Below are positions 9,351 to 20,182 of a DNA stretch of 64,000 nt, in pieces; the stretch's first letter is position 1; each line of letters starts with the position of its first letter. The position numbers and the translations under genes are program-made. Under the pieces are notes generated by a model. The model saw only the letters and a program-made list of their open reading frames with translations. It searched no databases and was not told the origin of the DNA. The DNA is from an uncultured Mediterraneibacter sp. (GTDB lineage Bacteria; Bacillota; Clostridia; Lachnospirales; Lachnospiraceae): NCBI RefSeq assembly GCF_934330165.1, contig NZ_CAKRGI010000006.1, positions 1-64,000 of the forward strand, read 5' to 3'.

Positions 9351-10340
9351 TTAGTCTTCCTGTTCTTTTTTCTCATCTAATTGCTTTTCGATCAATGCTG
9401 TCAGATTATTGATGACATCATGGACGGAACCTTTCATCGTCACTCCGGCTGCACGGACATGACCGCCACCACCGAAATATTTTGCAATGCTGCTTACATC
9501 GACCTGTTCTTTAGACCTGAGACTTACCTTAAAGGTCTGTGAAGCCGTTTCATGAAGGAACATCGCCACCTCGACCCCTTTTGTCTGACGCATCTGACTG
9601 ACAATCCCCTCAAGATCGGACGGCTTTGCCTTAAAAAATTCCATTTCTTTCAGACGAACCACTGAAACAATACACCGTTGATCCAGAACCATAATGCTTT
9701 CCAGAAGTGCTTTTCCAAGGATCTGATTCTGTATATACGTCTTTTCGTAATACGTGCGGTCTGTGATCTTTGCAGTATCGACCCCTTTCCGCATGAGCTG
9801 TGCCGCTGCTTCCATCGTCTCCGGACTGGTACAGGAATACCGGAAAATTCCGGTATCATGAGCAATTCCCATATAAAGTGCCTCTGCCGTCTCAAGACTC
9901 ATTTTATCATAATCCAGCAGATTATATACCAGTTCAGAAGTAGAACTTGCATCCGGCACAATATAATTGACATCCGCAAACGCCTCATTGCTCACATGAT
10001 GGTCAATGCACGCAGTCTGCTTTGATTCCAGAAATAATTTCCGGGAAAATCCAAGACGCTGCAGATCCCCACAATCCATACAAATGAACAGATCATAGCT
10101 TTTCCCTTCGGAAAGCTCACTTTTCACTTCATCGGTATGACGGATCATGCTGTAAGCCTCCGGAACCGACTCCAGATACAGATCTGTCTCAATCTGCGGG
10201 AAATTTTCTTTCAGATAAAGATACAGTCCCATCGTAGACCCTACACAGTCGCCATCCGGGCGGACATGTCCGCCCAGTGCAACACTCTGCTTTCCCTCCA
10301 GCAATTCCTTCAGATTAAACATCCTGCTCATCAGCTCCAT
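9351..10340 (-). CDS. nrnA: DHH-family oligoribonuclease/pAp phosphatase
   Basis: Degrades nanoRNAs and 3'-phosphoadenosine 5'-phosphate in the cytosol. DHH-domain motifs: GHVRPDGDCVGS (metal ligands), CMDCGD, CIDHHVSN; the C-terminal DHHA1 domain has GGGGHVRAAG. Up to 329 aa. Starts at 10340, 10331 or 10322 are possible. The 10331 ATG has the best-placed GGAG, and the 10322 ATG best matches the usual family N-terminus (MFNLKELLEG). The gene overlaps rbfA, as expected in the infB-rbfA-nrnA-truB order. Confidence 0.92.
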   Translation of the reverse strand: MELMSRMFNLKELLEGKQSVALGGHVRPDGDCVGSTMGLYLYLKENFPQIETDLYLESVPEAYSMIRHTDEVKSELSEGKSYDLFICMDCGDLQRLGFSRKLFLESKQTACIDHHVSNEAFADVNYIVPDASSTSELVYNLLDYDKMSLETAEALYMGIAHDTGIFRYSCTSPETMEAAAQLMRKGVDTAKITDRTYYEKTYIQNQILGKALLESIMVLDQRCIVSVVRLKEMEFFKAKPSDLEGIVSQMRQTKGVEVAMFLHETASQTFKVSLRSKEQVDVSSIAKYFGGGGHVRAAGVTMKGSVHDVINNLTALIEKQLDEKKEQED

Positions 10341-10698
10341 CCTTTAAATCTCTTGTCACTTCATCGATTTTTTTACTGATATTCACACCATATTCGATTG
10401 ACTGATCTACGATAAACCGAATTTCCGGTGTATTTCGCATATTGATCGTACGTGCCAGTTCGCGGCGGATATAGCCTTCCGCACTCTGAAGTCCTTTAAT
10501 TGTATCCATCTGGGCTTTTTCATCACCCAGTACACTGATATAAGCCTTGCAGGTCTTCAGATCCGGAGCTACCTCCACGGCAACTACAGAAGTCATCGGT
10601 GCAACGCGGGGATCCTTGATCCCTGCACGCAGGATATTGCTCAGCTCACGCTGGACTTCAGCATTGACACGAGTATTTTTAATACTGTTCTTTCTCAT
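10315..10698 (-). CDS. rbfA: Ribosome-binding factor A
   Basis: KH-type cold-shock/assembly factor that helps mature the 16S rRNA 5' end on the 30S subunit. 127 aa. Motifs RVNAEVQRELSNILR, DPRVAPMTSVVAVEVAPDLK and RRELARTINMRNTPEIRFIVDQSIEYG are clear. It is located directly after infB and overlaps nrnA. Confidence 0.96.
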   Translation of the reverse strand: MRKNSIKNTRVNAEVQRELSNILRAGIKDPRVAPMTSVVAVEVAPDLKTCKAYISVLGDEKAQMDTIKGLQSAEGYIRRELARTINMRNTPEIRFIVDQSIEYGVNISKKIDEVTRDLKDGADEQDV

Positions 10699-10709
10699 TG
10701 CTGCTCCTT

Positions 10710-13481
10710 TTACTTACGCTCAGTCTCGACCATCTTATATGCCTCAACCTGATCGCCCTCTTTAATATCATTATAATTTTCAAATACAAATCCGCATTCG
10801 TAACCTGCTCTTACTTCCTTCACATCATCTTTGAAACGCTTCAGGGATGCAAGTGGTCCGTCAAATACTACAATACCATCACGCACCAGACGTACGGAAC
10901 AGTTTCTCTCAAAAATACCATCCAACACATACGCGCCTGCGATCGTTCCGACACCGGATGCCTTGAATGTCTGACGTACTTCTGCATGACCAAGTACCTT
11001 CTCCTCAAATACCGGATCCAGCATTCCCTTCATAGCCGCCTCTACATCTTCGATTGCATTGTAGATAACTCTGTAAAGTCTTAAGTCTACACCTTCACGT
11101 TCTGCAATTTCTTTTGCTGTCGCATCAGGACGTACATTGAAACCGATAATGATCGCATTGGATGCAGATGCAAGGATTACGTCAGATTCATTGATCGCTC
11201 CGACACCACCGTGGATGATCTTCACTACAACCTCATCATTACTCAGCTTAAGCAGACTCTGCTTGATCGCTTCTACAGATCCCTGGACATCTGCCTTTAC
11301 AACAATATCCAGTTCTTTCAGGTTACCCTCCTGAATCTGGTTAAACAGATCATCCAGTGACATCTTGGACTTCGTCTCTTCCAGAAGTTTTACTTTGTTC
11401 TGTGAAATAAATGTCTCAGCAAATGCTCTTGCTTCTTTATCAGAAGCACATCCAACAAAGACTTCTCCTGCATTCGGCACATCATTCAGACCGAGAATCT
11501 CAACCGGCTGGGACGGACCTGCCTCTTTGACACGTCTTCCCTTATCATCCATCATCGCTCTTACACGGCCATGTGCACTTCCGGCTGCGATGGCATCACC
11601 AACATGAAGGGTTCCCTTCTGTACCAGTACAGTTGCAACAGCTCCTTTTCCTTTATCCAGCTCCGCTTCAATTACAAGGCCACGGGCAGCACGGTTCGGA
11701 TTTGCCTTCAGTTCCATTACTTCTGCTGTCAGAAGAATCATTTCCAAAAGATCCTGGATTCCCTCTTTCGTATGTGCAGATACCGGTACGAAGATCGTGC
11801 TTCCGCCCCAGTCTTCCGGGATCAGTTCATACTCTGTCAGTTCCTGCTTTACTCGCTCGATATTGGCACTTGGCTTATCAATCTTGTTAATGGCAACAAT
11901 GATCTCGATTCCGGCTGCTTTTGCATGGTTAATTGCCTCGATTGTCTGCGGCATAACACCATCATCAGCTGCTACAACAAGGATCGCGATATCTGTAGAA
12001 TTTGCTCCACGCATACGCATTGCTGTAAACGCTTCATGCCCCGGAGTATCAAGGAATGTGATCTTTTCTCCGTTGATCTCGACAACGGATGCACCGATGT
12101 GCTGTGTGATACCGCCGGCCTCACGTCCTGTCACATTACTGTCACGAATCGCATCCAGAAGAGAGGTCTTACCATGATCAACGTGTCCCATAACGCAGAC
12201 AACCGGAGGACGTTTCACCATCAGGCTTTCATCTTCCTCATCCTCTTTCAGGAGTTCTTCGATTACATCCACAACCTCTTCCTTCTCGCACAGAACATCA
12301 AATTCCATTGCGATCTCTTCAGCAGTATCATAATCAATCTCCTGATTTACCGTAACAACTTTTCCCTGCAAAAACAGCTTCTTTACGATCACAGACGGAA
12401 CAATCTTCATCTTGTCGGCAAGTTCTTTGATCGTAAGAACTTCTGGGATCACGATCTGTCTGATCTGCTCTTCCTTCTTTTCTTCCGGCTTATTCTGTGG
12501 CTTCTTTACTTCGGCCACATTTTTCTGCTTTTTACCTTTTTTGCCTTTGCCCTCAAATGCCTCGTCTCTGTATTCTTTCTTCTTATTATCTCTTTCTTTA
12601 TCTTTTGCCTTATTTCTCTGGCTCTTCTGCTGCTCTACGATTGGAGCCGCATCCCTGTCCGTACGCTCATTTCTGCGGTTATCATTTCTTCTGTCAGGAC
12701 GAGTTCCCTGACCGTTTCTTCCATCACGGTTATCGCGTCCTCCGAATCCCTGTTCACGACCGCCTCTTCCATCGCGGTTGTCACGCGGTCCTCTTTCCTG
12801 ACGCGGTCCTCTTCCGTCACGGCTGTCACGAACCGGACGGTTCTCTCTGTCACTGCCTGGACGCTGTGGTCTGTCATTTCTCTCCTGACGTACTGGTCTT
12901 CCCTCTCCGCTGGTACGTCCTGCTGTCTGAGCCGGTCTTTCTGTGCGTACCATTCTCTCTGTCTGAGCCGGTCTCTCTGTGCGTACGGTTCTCTCTGTCT
13001 GAGCCGGTTTTTCTGTGCGTACGGTTCTCTCTGCCCGGTCAGTTTTCTCCTGACGCGTACCTGCCTGAGCCGCTCTCTCTGTACGCACCGGTCTTCCCTC
13101 TGCACCTGCTGCACGTACCGGACGGTTCTCTCCTCCGCGTGCATTTCCCTGTGCGGCACCTCGTCCCTGGTTTGCTCCCGGACGCTTATTTCCCTGCAGT
13201 CTGCTGCTATTTCTGGAATTCTGCGGACGCACTACAAATGCAAGATTTTTCTTCTTTGGCACTGTGCTGTCCTTTTCTCCTGCTTTTTCTGCTGCCGGTT
13301 CTGTCTTTGCTGGTTCTTCATTTCTTCCGGCATTTTCTCTTCTAATCTCTTCTGCCACGTTATCCTCCACTGTACTCATATGATTCTTAACTTCAACATT
13401 TTTCTTTTTCAACTGTTCCAGGATCTCCTTATTCCCTACTCCCAGCTCTTTTGCAAGTTCATATACCCTCGCTTTCGCCAT
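10710..13481 (-). CDS. infB: Translation initiation factor IF-2
   Basis: GTPase that places initiator tRNA on the 30S subunit. 923 aa. An N-terminal IF2_N helix ([20 protein letters not shown]) is followed by a long low-complexity Arg/Glu-rich segment (about 60-320) containing repeats of the type [13 protein letters not shown] second IF2_N (about 340-390) precedes the G domain, with GHVDHGKT near residue 425, DTPGHEAF and NKID. Domains II, III and C2 follow. The repeat-rich N-terminus is longer than in Bacillus and may vary in length among strains. Central gene of the rimP-nusA-rnpM-ylxQ-infB operon. Confidence 0.97.
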   Translation of the reverse strand: MAKARVYELAKELGVGNKEILEQLKKKNVEVKNHMSTVEDNVAEEIRRENAGRNEEPAKTEPAAEKAGEKDSTVPKKKNLAFVVRPQNSRNSSRLQGNKRPGANQGRGAAQGNARGGENRPVRAAGAEGRPVRTERAAQAGTRQEKTDRAERTVRTEKPAQTERTVRTERPAQTERMVRTERPAQTAGRTSGEGRPVRQERNDRPQRPGSDRENRPVRDSRDGRGPRQERGPRDNRDGRGGREQGFGGRDNRDGRNGQGTRPDRRNDNRRNERTDRDAAPIVEQQKSQRNKAKDKERDNKKKEYRDEAFEGKGKKGKKQKNVAEVKKPQNKPEEKKEEQIRQIVIPEVLTIKELADKMKIVPSVIVKKLFLQGKVVTVNQEIDYDTAEEIAMEFDVLCEKEEVVDVIEELLKEDEEDESLMVKRPPVVCVMGHVDHGKTSLLDAIRDSNVTGREAGGITQHIGASVVEINGEKITFLDTPGHEAFTAMRMRGANSTDIAILVVAADDGVMPQTIEAINHAKAAGIEIIVAINKIDKPSANIERVKQELTEYELIPEDWGGSTIFVPVSAHTKEGIQDLLEMILLTAEVMELKANPNRAARGLVIEAELDKGKGAVATVLVQKGTLHVGDAIAAGSAHGRVRAMMDDKGRRVKEAGPSQPVEILGLNDVPNAGEVFVGCASDKEARAFAETFISQNKVKLLEETKSKMSLDDLFNQIQEGNLKELDIVVKADVQGSVEAIKQSLLKLSNDEVVVKIIHGGVGAINESDVILASASNAIIIGFNVRPDATAKEIAEREGVDLRLYRVIYNAIEDVEAAMKGMLDPVFEEKVLGHAEVRQTFKASGVGTIAGAYVLDGIFERNCSVRLVRDGIVVFDGPLASLKRFKDDVKEVRAGYECGFVFENYNDIKEGDQVEAYKMVETERK

Positions 13482-13504
13482 ATCAAAAAACCTCCTTCAG
13501 GCAA

Positions 13505-13816
13505 TCAAGAACACTCTTTTAATGCTTTTAAAATTCCTTTTGCAAATCCTTCGTCCAATATTGCCAGGGATGCACGGAACTGCTTTCCCATTGCATGCCC
13601 CAGAGTATCTTTATCACTGTAGAAAATAATGGGAACATCATAAAATTCACACATATCCCGAAACTTCTTTTTCGTATTCTCTGATGCATCCTCTGCCACA
13701 ACTACAAGTCCGGCTCTTCCTGACTTCGTTTCACTCTCTGTCAGGAACTCACCACTTGCACAGCGTCCTGCTTTTGTAGCAAGGCTGATCAGCGAAAGTA
13801 CTTTATCTCTGGCCAA
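13505..13816 (-). CDS. ylxQ: L7Ae/L30e-type RNA-binding protein YlxQ
   Basis: Small kink-turn-type RNA-binding protein encoded between rnpM and infB in Firmicutes; its role is not settled. The start is set at the TTG at 13816 (residues ARDKVLSLISLATKAGRCASGE), giving 103 aa, the family's normal length, with GGAG upstream. A longer ATG-initiated frame reaching 13891 would overlap rnpM by about 90 bp and add residues the family lacks. The chosen start overlaps the end of rnpM by 14 bp. Confidence 0.88.
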   Translation of the reverse strand: MARDKVLSLISLATKAGRCASGEFLTESETKSGRAGLVVVAEDASENTKKKFRDMCEFYDVPIIFYSDKDTLGHAMGKQFRASLAILDEGFAKGILKALKECS

Positions 13817-14087
13817 TCTGTTCCATCTCCTTTGCAAGTTTTTCATAAACTTCCTGTGGAATTTCCTGCTTAAAGGAACGCTCCAGTCCATGACTCTTCA
13901 CTGACAGGTCAAAGCATGCTTTACACGGACAAAGGTAAGCACCTCTTCCGTTCTTCTTCCCGGTCACATCAACCAAAAATTCTTCTTCCGTTCTGAGAAT
14001 CCTGATCAATTCTTTTTTCGGTTTCATTTCCCCGCAGCCCACGCATTTACGCATGGGAATCTTTTTATTCACTGCCAAATGCTTCAC
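13803..14087 (-). CDS. rnpM: RnpM/YlxR-family RNase P modulator
   Basis: 94 aa with the DUF448 signature RKCVGCGEMKPKKELIRI and NGRGAYLCPCKACFDLS. The family was recently shown in Bacillus to bind RNase P RNA and modulate it. Encoded between nusA and ylxQ as usual. An internal Met at MRKCVG is an alternative start. Confidence 0.9.
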   Translation of the reverse strand: MKHLAVNKKIPMRKCVGCGEMKPKKELIRILRTEEEFLVDVTGKKNGRGAYLCPCKACFDLSVKSHGLERSFKQEIPQEVYEKLAKEMEQIGQR

Positions 14088-14098
14088 TCCTCCGAGTC

Positions 14099-15292
14099 TT
14101 ATTCTACGTCTGTCTCCACAAACTCAATTTCATCGCTGTCTGTCTCATCCACAGCAGCTTCTGTATTCTCTTCTTCCTCATCATATTCACCGACTGTATA
14201 GCCTTCTTCACCGACCATACCCATCTGCTCCATATAATTTTCTGGAAGTTCGCCACTTTCGATTGCCTGTGTCTCACTCTTGATATCAATCTTGTAACCT
14301 GTCAGACGTGCTGCCAGTCTTGCATTCTGACCTTCTTTTCCGATTGCCAGTGACAACTGATAATCCGGTACGATCACACTCGCTACCTTTGCATCCGGGT
14401 CAGCCATAACAGAGATTACTTTTGCCGGGCTCAATGCATTCTCGATCAGAAGTGCCGGATTTTCATCCCAGTTAATAATATCGATCTTTTCACCACGCAG
14501 TTCCTGTACTACTGCATTGACTCTTGCACCGTTCATTCCCACGCATGCTCCGACCGGATCTACATTTGGATCATTGGACCATACTGCCATCTTTGTACGG
14601 GAACCTGCTTCACGGGCAATACTCTTGATTTCTACTGTTCCGTCTTTGACCTCGGCGACCTCTGCCTCAAACAGACGCTTTACAAGCTCCGGATGCGTAC
14701 GGGATACAAGAATCTTTGGTCCTTTTGTTGTATTCTTTACTTCTACAATATAAAGCTTGATACGCTCTGTCGGCTCAAAATGTTCTCCCTTAACCTGCTC
14801 ATTCTCTGTCAGCATCGCATCTGCTCTTCCGAGGTTGATACTGATATTTTTCCCAACATAACGCTGTACAATACCGGTTACAATATCTTTCTCTTTCTCA
14901 AAATACTGATCAAAGACAACTTTTCTCTCTTCTTCTCTGATCTTCTGAAGAATCAGATTTTTTGCATTCTGCGTTGCAATACGCCCGAATTCTTTTGAAT
15001 AAACCGGAACCTGGGCAACATCACCGATGTGCAGGGACGGATTGATCTTTTCTGCATCCTCCAGACTGATCTCGATCGCCGGATCAAAAACTTCTTCCAC
15101 AACTTCTTTTTCTGCAAATACGGAATAGTCACAGGTCTCTCTGTCCATCACGATCTTAATATTATCGGATGTCCCGAAATGGTTCTTACAGGCACTGAGC
15201 AGAGAATTTTCGATTGCTTCCATCATGACATCTTTGCTGATATTCTTTTCTTTCTCAAGAATCGTCAACGCTTCAAGTAATTCTGTATTCAT
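14099..15292 (-). CDS. nusA: Transcription termination/antitermination factor NusA
   Basis: RNA polymerase-associated elongation factor that modulates pausing, termination and antitermination. 397 aa. N-terminal RNAP-binding domain (MNTELLEALTILEKEKNISKD), S1 domain (DIVTGIVQRYVGKNISINLG), and two KH domains (DPVGACVGMNGARVNAVVQEL; LAIGKEGQNARLAARLTG). It ends in an acidic tail. It lacks the extra C-terminal repeats of proteobacterial NusA, as is normal for Firmicutes. Confidence 0.97.
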   Translation of the reverse strand: MNTELLEALTILEKEKNISKDVMMEAIENSLLSACKNHFGTSDNIKIVMDRETCDYSVFAEKEVVEEVFDPAIEISLEDAEKINPSLHIGDVAQVPVYSKEFGRIATQNAKNLILQKIREEERKVVFDQYFEKEKDIVTGIVQRYVGKNISINLGRADAMLTENEQVKGEHFEPTERIKLYIVEVKNTTKGPKILVSRTHPELVKRLFEAEVAEVKDGTVEIKSIAREAGSRTKMAVWSNDPNVDPVGACVGMNGARVNAVVQELRGEKIDIINWDENPALLIENALSPAKVISVMADPDAKVASVIVPDYQLSLAIGKEGQNARLAARLTGYKIDIKSETQAIESGELPENYMEQMGMVGEEGYTVGEYDEEEENTEAAVDETDSDEIEFVETDVE

Positions 15293-15309
15293 TATTTTTT
15301 CCTCCTAAA

Positions 15310-15777
15310 TTAAAAATCCAAAGCAAGGCGGATCAGAGCGATGTCTCCTCTGTCAAATGTCTGCTCTGTATCATCTTCATAAGTGATCGTCACCGTACTG
15401 TCATCATATGCTTTCAGTAATCCTACAAATTCTTTCTGACGGTCAATCGCACGATACGTGCGGATCTCCACTTCTTCTCCAAGACTCCGCTTAAAATCTT
15501 TCTCTTTTTTCAGAGGTCTTCCAAGTCCCGGAGAACTCACCTCAAATACATAGGAGTCTGCAATGTAATCCTTCTCGTCAAGGATATCTGAAAATCTCCT
15601 GCTCACTGCTTCACAGTCATCGACAGCAATGCCTCCGGGTTTATCAATGTACGCTCTTAAGTACCACGTACCACCTTCTTTTACATACTCCACATCCACA
15701 AGCTCAAATCCCAGTTCTGTTACAATTGGCTCAAGAAGTGTCTCTGTCTGCTGCTCATATTCTTCTCTTCTGGACAC
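15310..15777 (-). CDS. rimP: Ribosome maturation factor RimP
   Basis: 30S assembly factor, 155 aa. Motifs: FELVDVEYVKEGGTWYLRAYIDKPGGIAVDDCEAVSR-type segment (about 24-60) and the conserved VSSPGLGRPLKKEKDF. First gene of the nusA-infB operon. The promoter must lie in the AT-rich gap 15778-15962, but no single strong -35/-10 pair stands out there. Confidence 0.95.
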   Translation of the reverse strand: MSRREEYEQQTETLLEPIVTELGFELVDVEYVKEGGTWYLRAYIDKPGGIAVDDCEAVSRRFSDILDEKDYIADSYVFEVSSPGLGRPLKKEKDFKRSLGEEVEIRTYRAIDRQKEFVGLLKAYDDSTVTITYEDDTEQTFDRGDIALIRLALDF

Positions 15778-15834
15778 ACTAAACTCCCTTTCTTTAAAAT
15801 GATATTTTACATAAAGAAATCCTTATATCATCAA

Positions 15835-15862
15835 AGAAGAGTGAACTTTCGTCCACTCTTCT
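15835..15862. terminator. Hairpin in the parC-rimP gap
   Basis: AGAAGAGTG (15835-15843) pairs with CACTCTTCT (15854-15862). It may end parC transcription (leftward), but the U tract is poor, so it could also be a leader element of the rimP operon. Confidence 0.4.
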
Positions 15863-15962
15863 GCCGTTCCCTTTATGTATCTTTTTTAACCTTATCACCT
15901 TTTTTTTGATAAATCAAGGGTTTTCTTTTATTTTTTGCCGATTTTACTTATTTTTTCCATTT

Positions 15963-18203
15963 TTAACGGGTTTTATTCCCGACGCCATCTCTCTTCGCAG
16001 CTTTCAGGCGATTCAGCGTCACCGTCTTCTCTCCATAGGTTACTTTCGTCTCTGTTCCTTCTTCAAAAAGATAAGTATGCTCCAGCTCATCCTTTTTCTG
16101 CAGACGGATCCCTCTTACTCCGACTGCCGCCTTCTTTTTCTCCGGTACATCTGCTGCCGGGAATCTTAAGAAATATCCACTTTTTGTCTGCAATACTAGA
16201 TTCTGAGTTTCGTTCACTACTTTTACAGAAACCAGCCGGTCATCTTCCTGAAGTTTCGTTGCCACGATCGTACGCTTTGCAACCTGAAATTCTTTTCCAT
16301 CCACCCGCTTGATCATGCCCTGTGCTGTGGCAAAGAGGAGTTTTGCAAACCGCATCTGTTCTGCATCACAGATCATCACGATTTCTTCCTCACTGCTTGT
16401 ATAATTGCTCACATTATCGATCGGAGTACCTTTTTCACGGAATTTTCCATAAGGAAGATCCAGTACCTTCACCTGGTGCATCTTTCCGGTATCCGTAAAG
16501 ATACAGAGCTTTCCGGTATTCATGCAATGGACAATGTATTTATTTTCAGAATCCGCAGCCTCTTTATTTCTCTCATATACTGCCGTATCAACAGTCTTCG
16601 CATAGCCAAACCGATCCATCAGGAACACGACTTCCTGTTCTTCCACCTTCTTTTCCTCAAAGACGGCTTCTTCTGCATTTTCGACAACAGTGCGGCGTTT
16701 TCTTCCAAATTCTTTCTTATAAGAATCCAGTTCTTCCATGATGACTTCTGCCATGGAATCATAATTGTTCAGGATATCTTCATATCTTGCGATATTGTTC
16801 AGTGTCTGCTCATGCTCCTTCTGAAGTGCCTCTATCTCCAGTCCGATCAGACGATAAAGACGCATCTCAAGGATTGCAGTGGCCTGACGTTCTGTAAACC
16901 GCAGCATTGCTGCCATTTTCTTTGAAATGGAAGATTTAAACCGGATATTCTCTGTCTTTCCCTCAACCAGACAGGCTCTTGCATCCTTCACCGATTTACT
17001 TCCCCGGAGGATCTCGATGATCAGGTCGATCACATCGTATGCCTTGATCAGTCCCTCCTGAACTTCACTCTTCTCCCGTTCTCTTTCCAAAAGTGTTGTA
17101 TACTTTCTCGTTGCAAGTTCAAACTGGAAATCCACATGATGCTCAATGATCTGCTTTAACCCCAGTGTCTCGGGGCGTCCGTTCGCAACTGCAAGCATAT
17201 TAACCCCGAATGTATCTTCCAGCCTCGTCTTTTTATAGAGCATATTTTTCAGGTTCTCAACATCCGCCCCACGCTTCAGTTCAATGACGATGCGGATTCC
17301 CTCTTTAGATGACTGATTGGAAATATCTACAATATCTGTCGTCTTTTTTGTCTCTACCAGATTGCAGACATCATTCAGAAATTTTCCGATTCCTGCCCCG
17401 ATCATCGTATACGGGATCTCCGTTATGACGAGCTGCTTTTTCCCACCTTTTAAATCCTCTACTTCCACTTTACCACGGAGCTTGATCTTTCCCTGCCCTG
17501 TCTCATAAATATTCAGCAGGTCATCTTTATTGACCACGATCCCCCCGGTCGGGAAATCCGGTCCTTTAATATATTTCATGAGCTGCCTGGTCGTGATCCC
17601 GTCATTTTTCATATAAGCTTTGACACCATCGATCACTTCACAGAGGTTGTGCGTCGGGATACTCGTTGCCATACCAACTGCAATTCCTTCTGCTCCATTT
17701 ACAAGAAGATTCGGTACACGCATCGGAAGAACCACCGGCTCTTTTTCTGTCTCATCAAAGTTCGGTCCAAAATCAATCACATTTTTATCCAGATCCAAAA
17801 GACATACTTCCTGTGTGAATTTTGTCAGCCTTGCCTCCGTATATCGCATTGCTGCCGCACCGTCTCCCTCAATCGAGCCAAAATTTCCATGTCCGTCTAC
17901 AAGGATCTGACCTTTTTTAAAATCCTGTGCCATGACTACAAGTGCATCATAGATCGAACTGTCTCCATGCGGATGGTATTTACCCATGGTATCTCCGACA
18001 ATACGGGCACACTTCCGGTAAGGCTTATCATAACGGATCCCCAGCTCATACATATCGTACAGAGTCCTTCTTTGCACCGGCTTTAGTCCATCCCTGACAT
18101 CAGGAAGTGCCCTGGCGATGATGACACTCATCGCATAGTCGATATAAGATTTTTTCATCAGCTCCGAGTATTCGGTTCTGATAATCTGAGATTCACTGTT
18201 CAT
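15963..18203 (-). CDS. parC: Topoisomerase IV subunit A (clostridial GyrA/ParC-like)
   Basis: DNA-cleaving subunit of a type IIA topoisomerase. 746 aa with start at 18203, which has AAGGAG 7 nt upstream; an ATG two codons earlier is too close to the SD. The quinolone-resistance region reads YHPHGDSSIYDAL and the catalytic Tyr lies in AMRYTEARL. The C-terminus lacks a GyrA box (QRRGGKG) and has AVGVRGIRL, so ParC is favoured over GyrA. It follows parE by 11 bp. Confidence 0.88.
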   Translation of the reverse strand: MNSESQIIRTEYSELMKKSYIDYAMSVIIARALPDVRDGLKPVQRRTLYDMYELGIRYDKPYRKCARIVGDTMGKYHPHGDSSIYDALVVMAQDFKKGQILVDGHGNFGSIEGDGAAAMRYTEARLTKFTQEVCLLDLDKNVIDFGPNFDETEKEPVVLPMRVPNLLVNGAEGIAVGMATSIPTHNLCEVIDGVKAYMKNDGITTRQLMKYIKGPDFPTGGIVVNKDDLLNIYETGQGKIKLRGKVEVEDLKGGKKQLVITEIPYTMIGAGIGKFLNDVCNLVETKKTTDIVDISNQSSKEGIRIVIELKRGADVENLKNMLYKKTRLEDTFGVNMLAVANGRPETLGLKQIIEHHVDFQFELATRKYTTLLEREREKSEVQEGLIKAYDVIDLIIEILRGSKSVKDARACLVEGKTENIRFKSSISKKMAAMLRFTERQATAILEMRLYRLIGLEIEALQKEHEQTLNNIARYEDILNNYDSMAEVIMEELDSYKKEFGRKRRTVVENAEEAVFEEKKVEEQEVVFLMDRFGYAKTVDTAVYERNKEAADSENKYIVHCMNTGKLCIFTDTGKMHQVKVLDLPYGKFREKGTPIDNVSNYTSSEEEIVMICDAEQMRFAKLLFATAQGMIKRVDGKEFQVAKRTIVATKLQEDDRLVSVKVVNETQNLVLQTKSGYFLRFPAADVPEKKKAAVGVRGIRLQKKDELEHTYLFEEGTETKVTYGEKTVTLNRLKAAKRDGVGNKTR

Positions 18204-18214
18204 TTTCATTCTCC

Positions 18215-20137
18215 TTAGATATCAAGTTCTGCCTCCGTTGCATTTTCATAAATGAATGCTTTTCGTGGCGGAACTTCTGTTCCCATCAGCATCTCTGTAA
18301 CACTGGATGCCATTCTCGCATCTTCGATCTCTACCAGTTTCAGAAGACGTCTCTCTGGATCAAGCGTTGTCTCCCATAACTGCTCCGCATCCATCTCACC
18401 AAGACCTTTGTACCGCTGCAGTGTGAAAGGACCTGTATGGTTTTTTCTGTATTTTTCCAGTGCTTTGTCATCATACAGATATTCCTCTTCTCCTTTCTTT
18501 GGCATGGCTTTATAGAGTGGCGGCATGGCAATATAGACATGTCCTTCATAAATCAGTTCCGGCATAAAACGGTAAAATAATGTCAGAAGCAGCGTCGATA
18601 TATGGGCACCGTCTACATCGGCATCTGCCATGATAATGATCTTATCATATCGCAGCTTACTGATATCAAAATCATTTCCATATCCTTCCGAAAAACCGCA
18701 TCCGAACGCATTGATCATGGTCTTGATCTCCGCATTTGCAAGTACTTTGTCAATGCTTGCTTTCTCCACATTTAAGATCTTACCACGGATCGGAAGGATT
18801 GCCTGATAATTTCTGTCTCTGGCAGTCTTGGCAGAGCCACCCGCAGAATCTCCCTCAACAATAAAGATCTCGCACTTTTTCGGATCTCTGCTCTCGCAGT
18901 TTGCAAGCTTTCCGTTACTGTCAAAAGAATACTTCTGCTTTGTCAGAAGATTCGTCTTTGCCCGCTCCTCGGTTTTACGGATCTTCGCGGCTTTCTCTGC
19001 ACTGGAAAGAACCGTCTTCAATGTCTCGATATTTCGGTCAAAAAAACGGATGATCTCCTCGCCTGTCACTTTTCCGACTGCCTTGGCTGCATCCGGGTTG
19101 TCCAGCTTCGTCTTCGTCTGACCTTCAAATCTCGGATCAGGATGCTTGATCGATATGATCGCAGTCATTCCATTACGGATATCTGCACCGGTAAAATTCG
19201 CATCTTTTTCTTTCAGCACTCCCAATTCTCTTGCATACTGGTTCATCACCGTCGTAAAAGTCGTCTTAAATCCGGTGAGATGCGTTCCTCCTTCTGCATT
19301 ATAAATATTGTTACAGAAACCAACCACATTTTCATGAAATTCATTCACATACTGAAGTGCCGCTTCTACCTCGATCCCGTCTGCTTCTCCCTTAAAATAG
19401 ACTGGCTCATGCAGCACCTCTTTCTTATGGTTCATATCCGTGATGAAGCCGATAATCCCCTCCGGCTCATGGTATTCGATCCTCTCTTCTGATCCCTGCC
19501 TTTTATCTTCAAAAAATATTGTCAGTTCCGGGTTCAGATAGGCGGTCTCATGCAGACGGCTCTTGATCTCTTCTGCCTTGAATCTCGTCTTTTCAAAAAT
19601 CGTATCATCCGGGAGGAAATTCACCGTCGTCCCGGTCTTTCTCGTCTTTCCGATCTTCGGCAGCAGTCCGTCTTCCAGTTCAATGACCGGGATTCCCCGC
19701 TCATACCGGTCATGATGAATATATCCATCACGACTGATCTTTACGTCCATGTAAGTGGAAAGTGCATTTACGACTGAAGATCCGACGCCATGAAGTCCTC
19801 CACTGGTCTTATATGCTGAATCATCAAATTTTCCCCCTGCATGAAGTGTCGTATAGACCAGACGTGCTGCGGAAATGCCTTTCTGATGCATATCCACCGG
19901 AACTCCTCTTCCGTTGTCAGATACAGTTGCAGAACCGTCTTTTTCCAGCGTGACATGAATTTCCGTACAGAATCCTGCCAGATGCTCGTCCACTGCATTG
20001 TCCACGATCTCATAAATCAGGTGGTTCAGTCCCTTTGTGGACACACTTCCGATATACATTCCGGGACGCACACGTACCGCTTCCAGACCTTCCAGCACTG
20101 CAATACTGCCTGCATCGTATGTAGTCTTTCTTGACAT
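18215..20137 (-). CDS. parE: Topoisomerase IV subunit B (GyrB/ParE-like)
   Basis: ATPase subunit, 640 aa. GHKL ATPase motifs: EIVDNAVDEHLAGFC, DNGRGVPVDMH and GGLHGVGSSVVNALS; TOPRIM: VEGDSAGGSAK and MADADVDGAHI; C-terminal QRYKGLGEM(D)A. The start at 20137 follows AAGGAG with normal spacing; the frame extends to 20176 but lacks a site there. Paired with parC, with which it forms the A2B2 decatenase. Confidence 0.9.
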   Translation of the reverse strand: MSRKTTYDAGSIAVLEGLEAVRVRPGMYIGSVSTKGLNHLIYEIVDNAVDEHLAGFCTEIHVTLEKDGSATVSDNGRGVPVDMHQKGISAARLVYTTLHAGGKFDDSAYKTSGGLHGVGSSVVNALSTYMDVKISRDGYIHHDRYERGIPVIELEDGLLPKIGKTRKTGTTVNFLPDDTIFEKTRFKAEEIKSRLHETAYLNPELTIFFEDKRQGSEERIEYHEPEGIIGFITDMNHKKEVLHEPVYFKGEADGIEVEAALQYVNEFHENVVGFCNNIYNAEGGTHLTGFKTTFTTVMNQYARELGVLKEKDANFTGADIRNGMTAIISIKHPDPRFEGQTKTKLDNPDAAKAVGKVTGEEIIRFFDRNIETLKTVLSSAEKAAKIRKTEERAKTNLLTKQKYSFDSNGKLANCESRDPKKCEIFIVEGDSAGGSAKTARDRNYQAILPIRGKILNVEKASIDKVLANAEIKTMINAFGCGFSEGYGNDFDISKLRYDKIIIMADADVDGAHISTLLLTLFYRFMPELIYEGHVYIAMPPLYKAMPKKGEEEYLYDDKALEKYRKNHTGPFTLQRYKGLGEMDAEQLWETTLDPERRLLKLVEIEDARMASSVTEMLMGTEVPPRKAFIYENATEAELDI

Positions 20138-20182
20138 TTCATCTTCTCCTTTTGTCAAATTTTCAGAATAATCCATTTGATA

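Noticed and set aside
11571..13622. A 683-codon plus-strand frame opposite infB
   Set aside because: It is the antisense shadow of the repeat-rich IF-2 gene; its Ser/Cys/Leu-rich translation matches no protein and there is no start site.
15963..20137. The topoisomerase pair as gyrA/gyrB
   Set aside because: The A subunit lacks a GyrA box; the pair fits topoisomerase IV better, although clostridial forms are close to gyrase.
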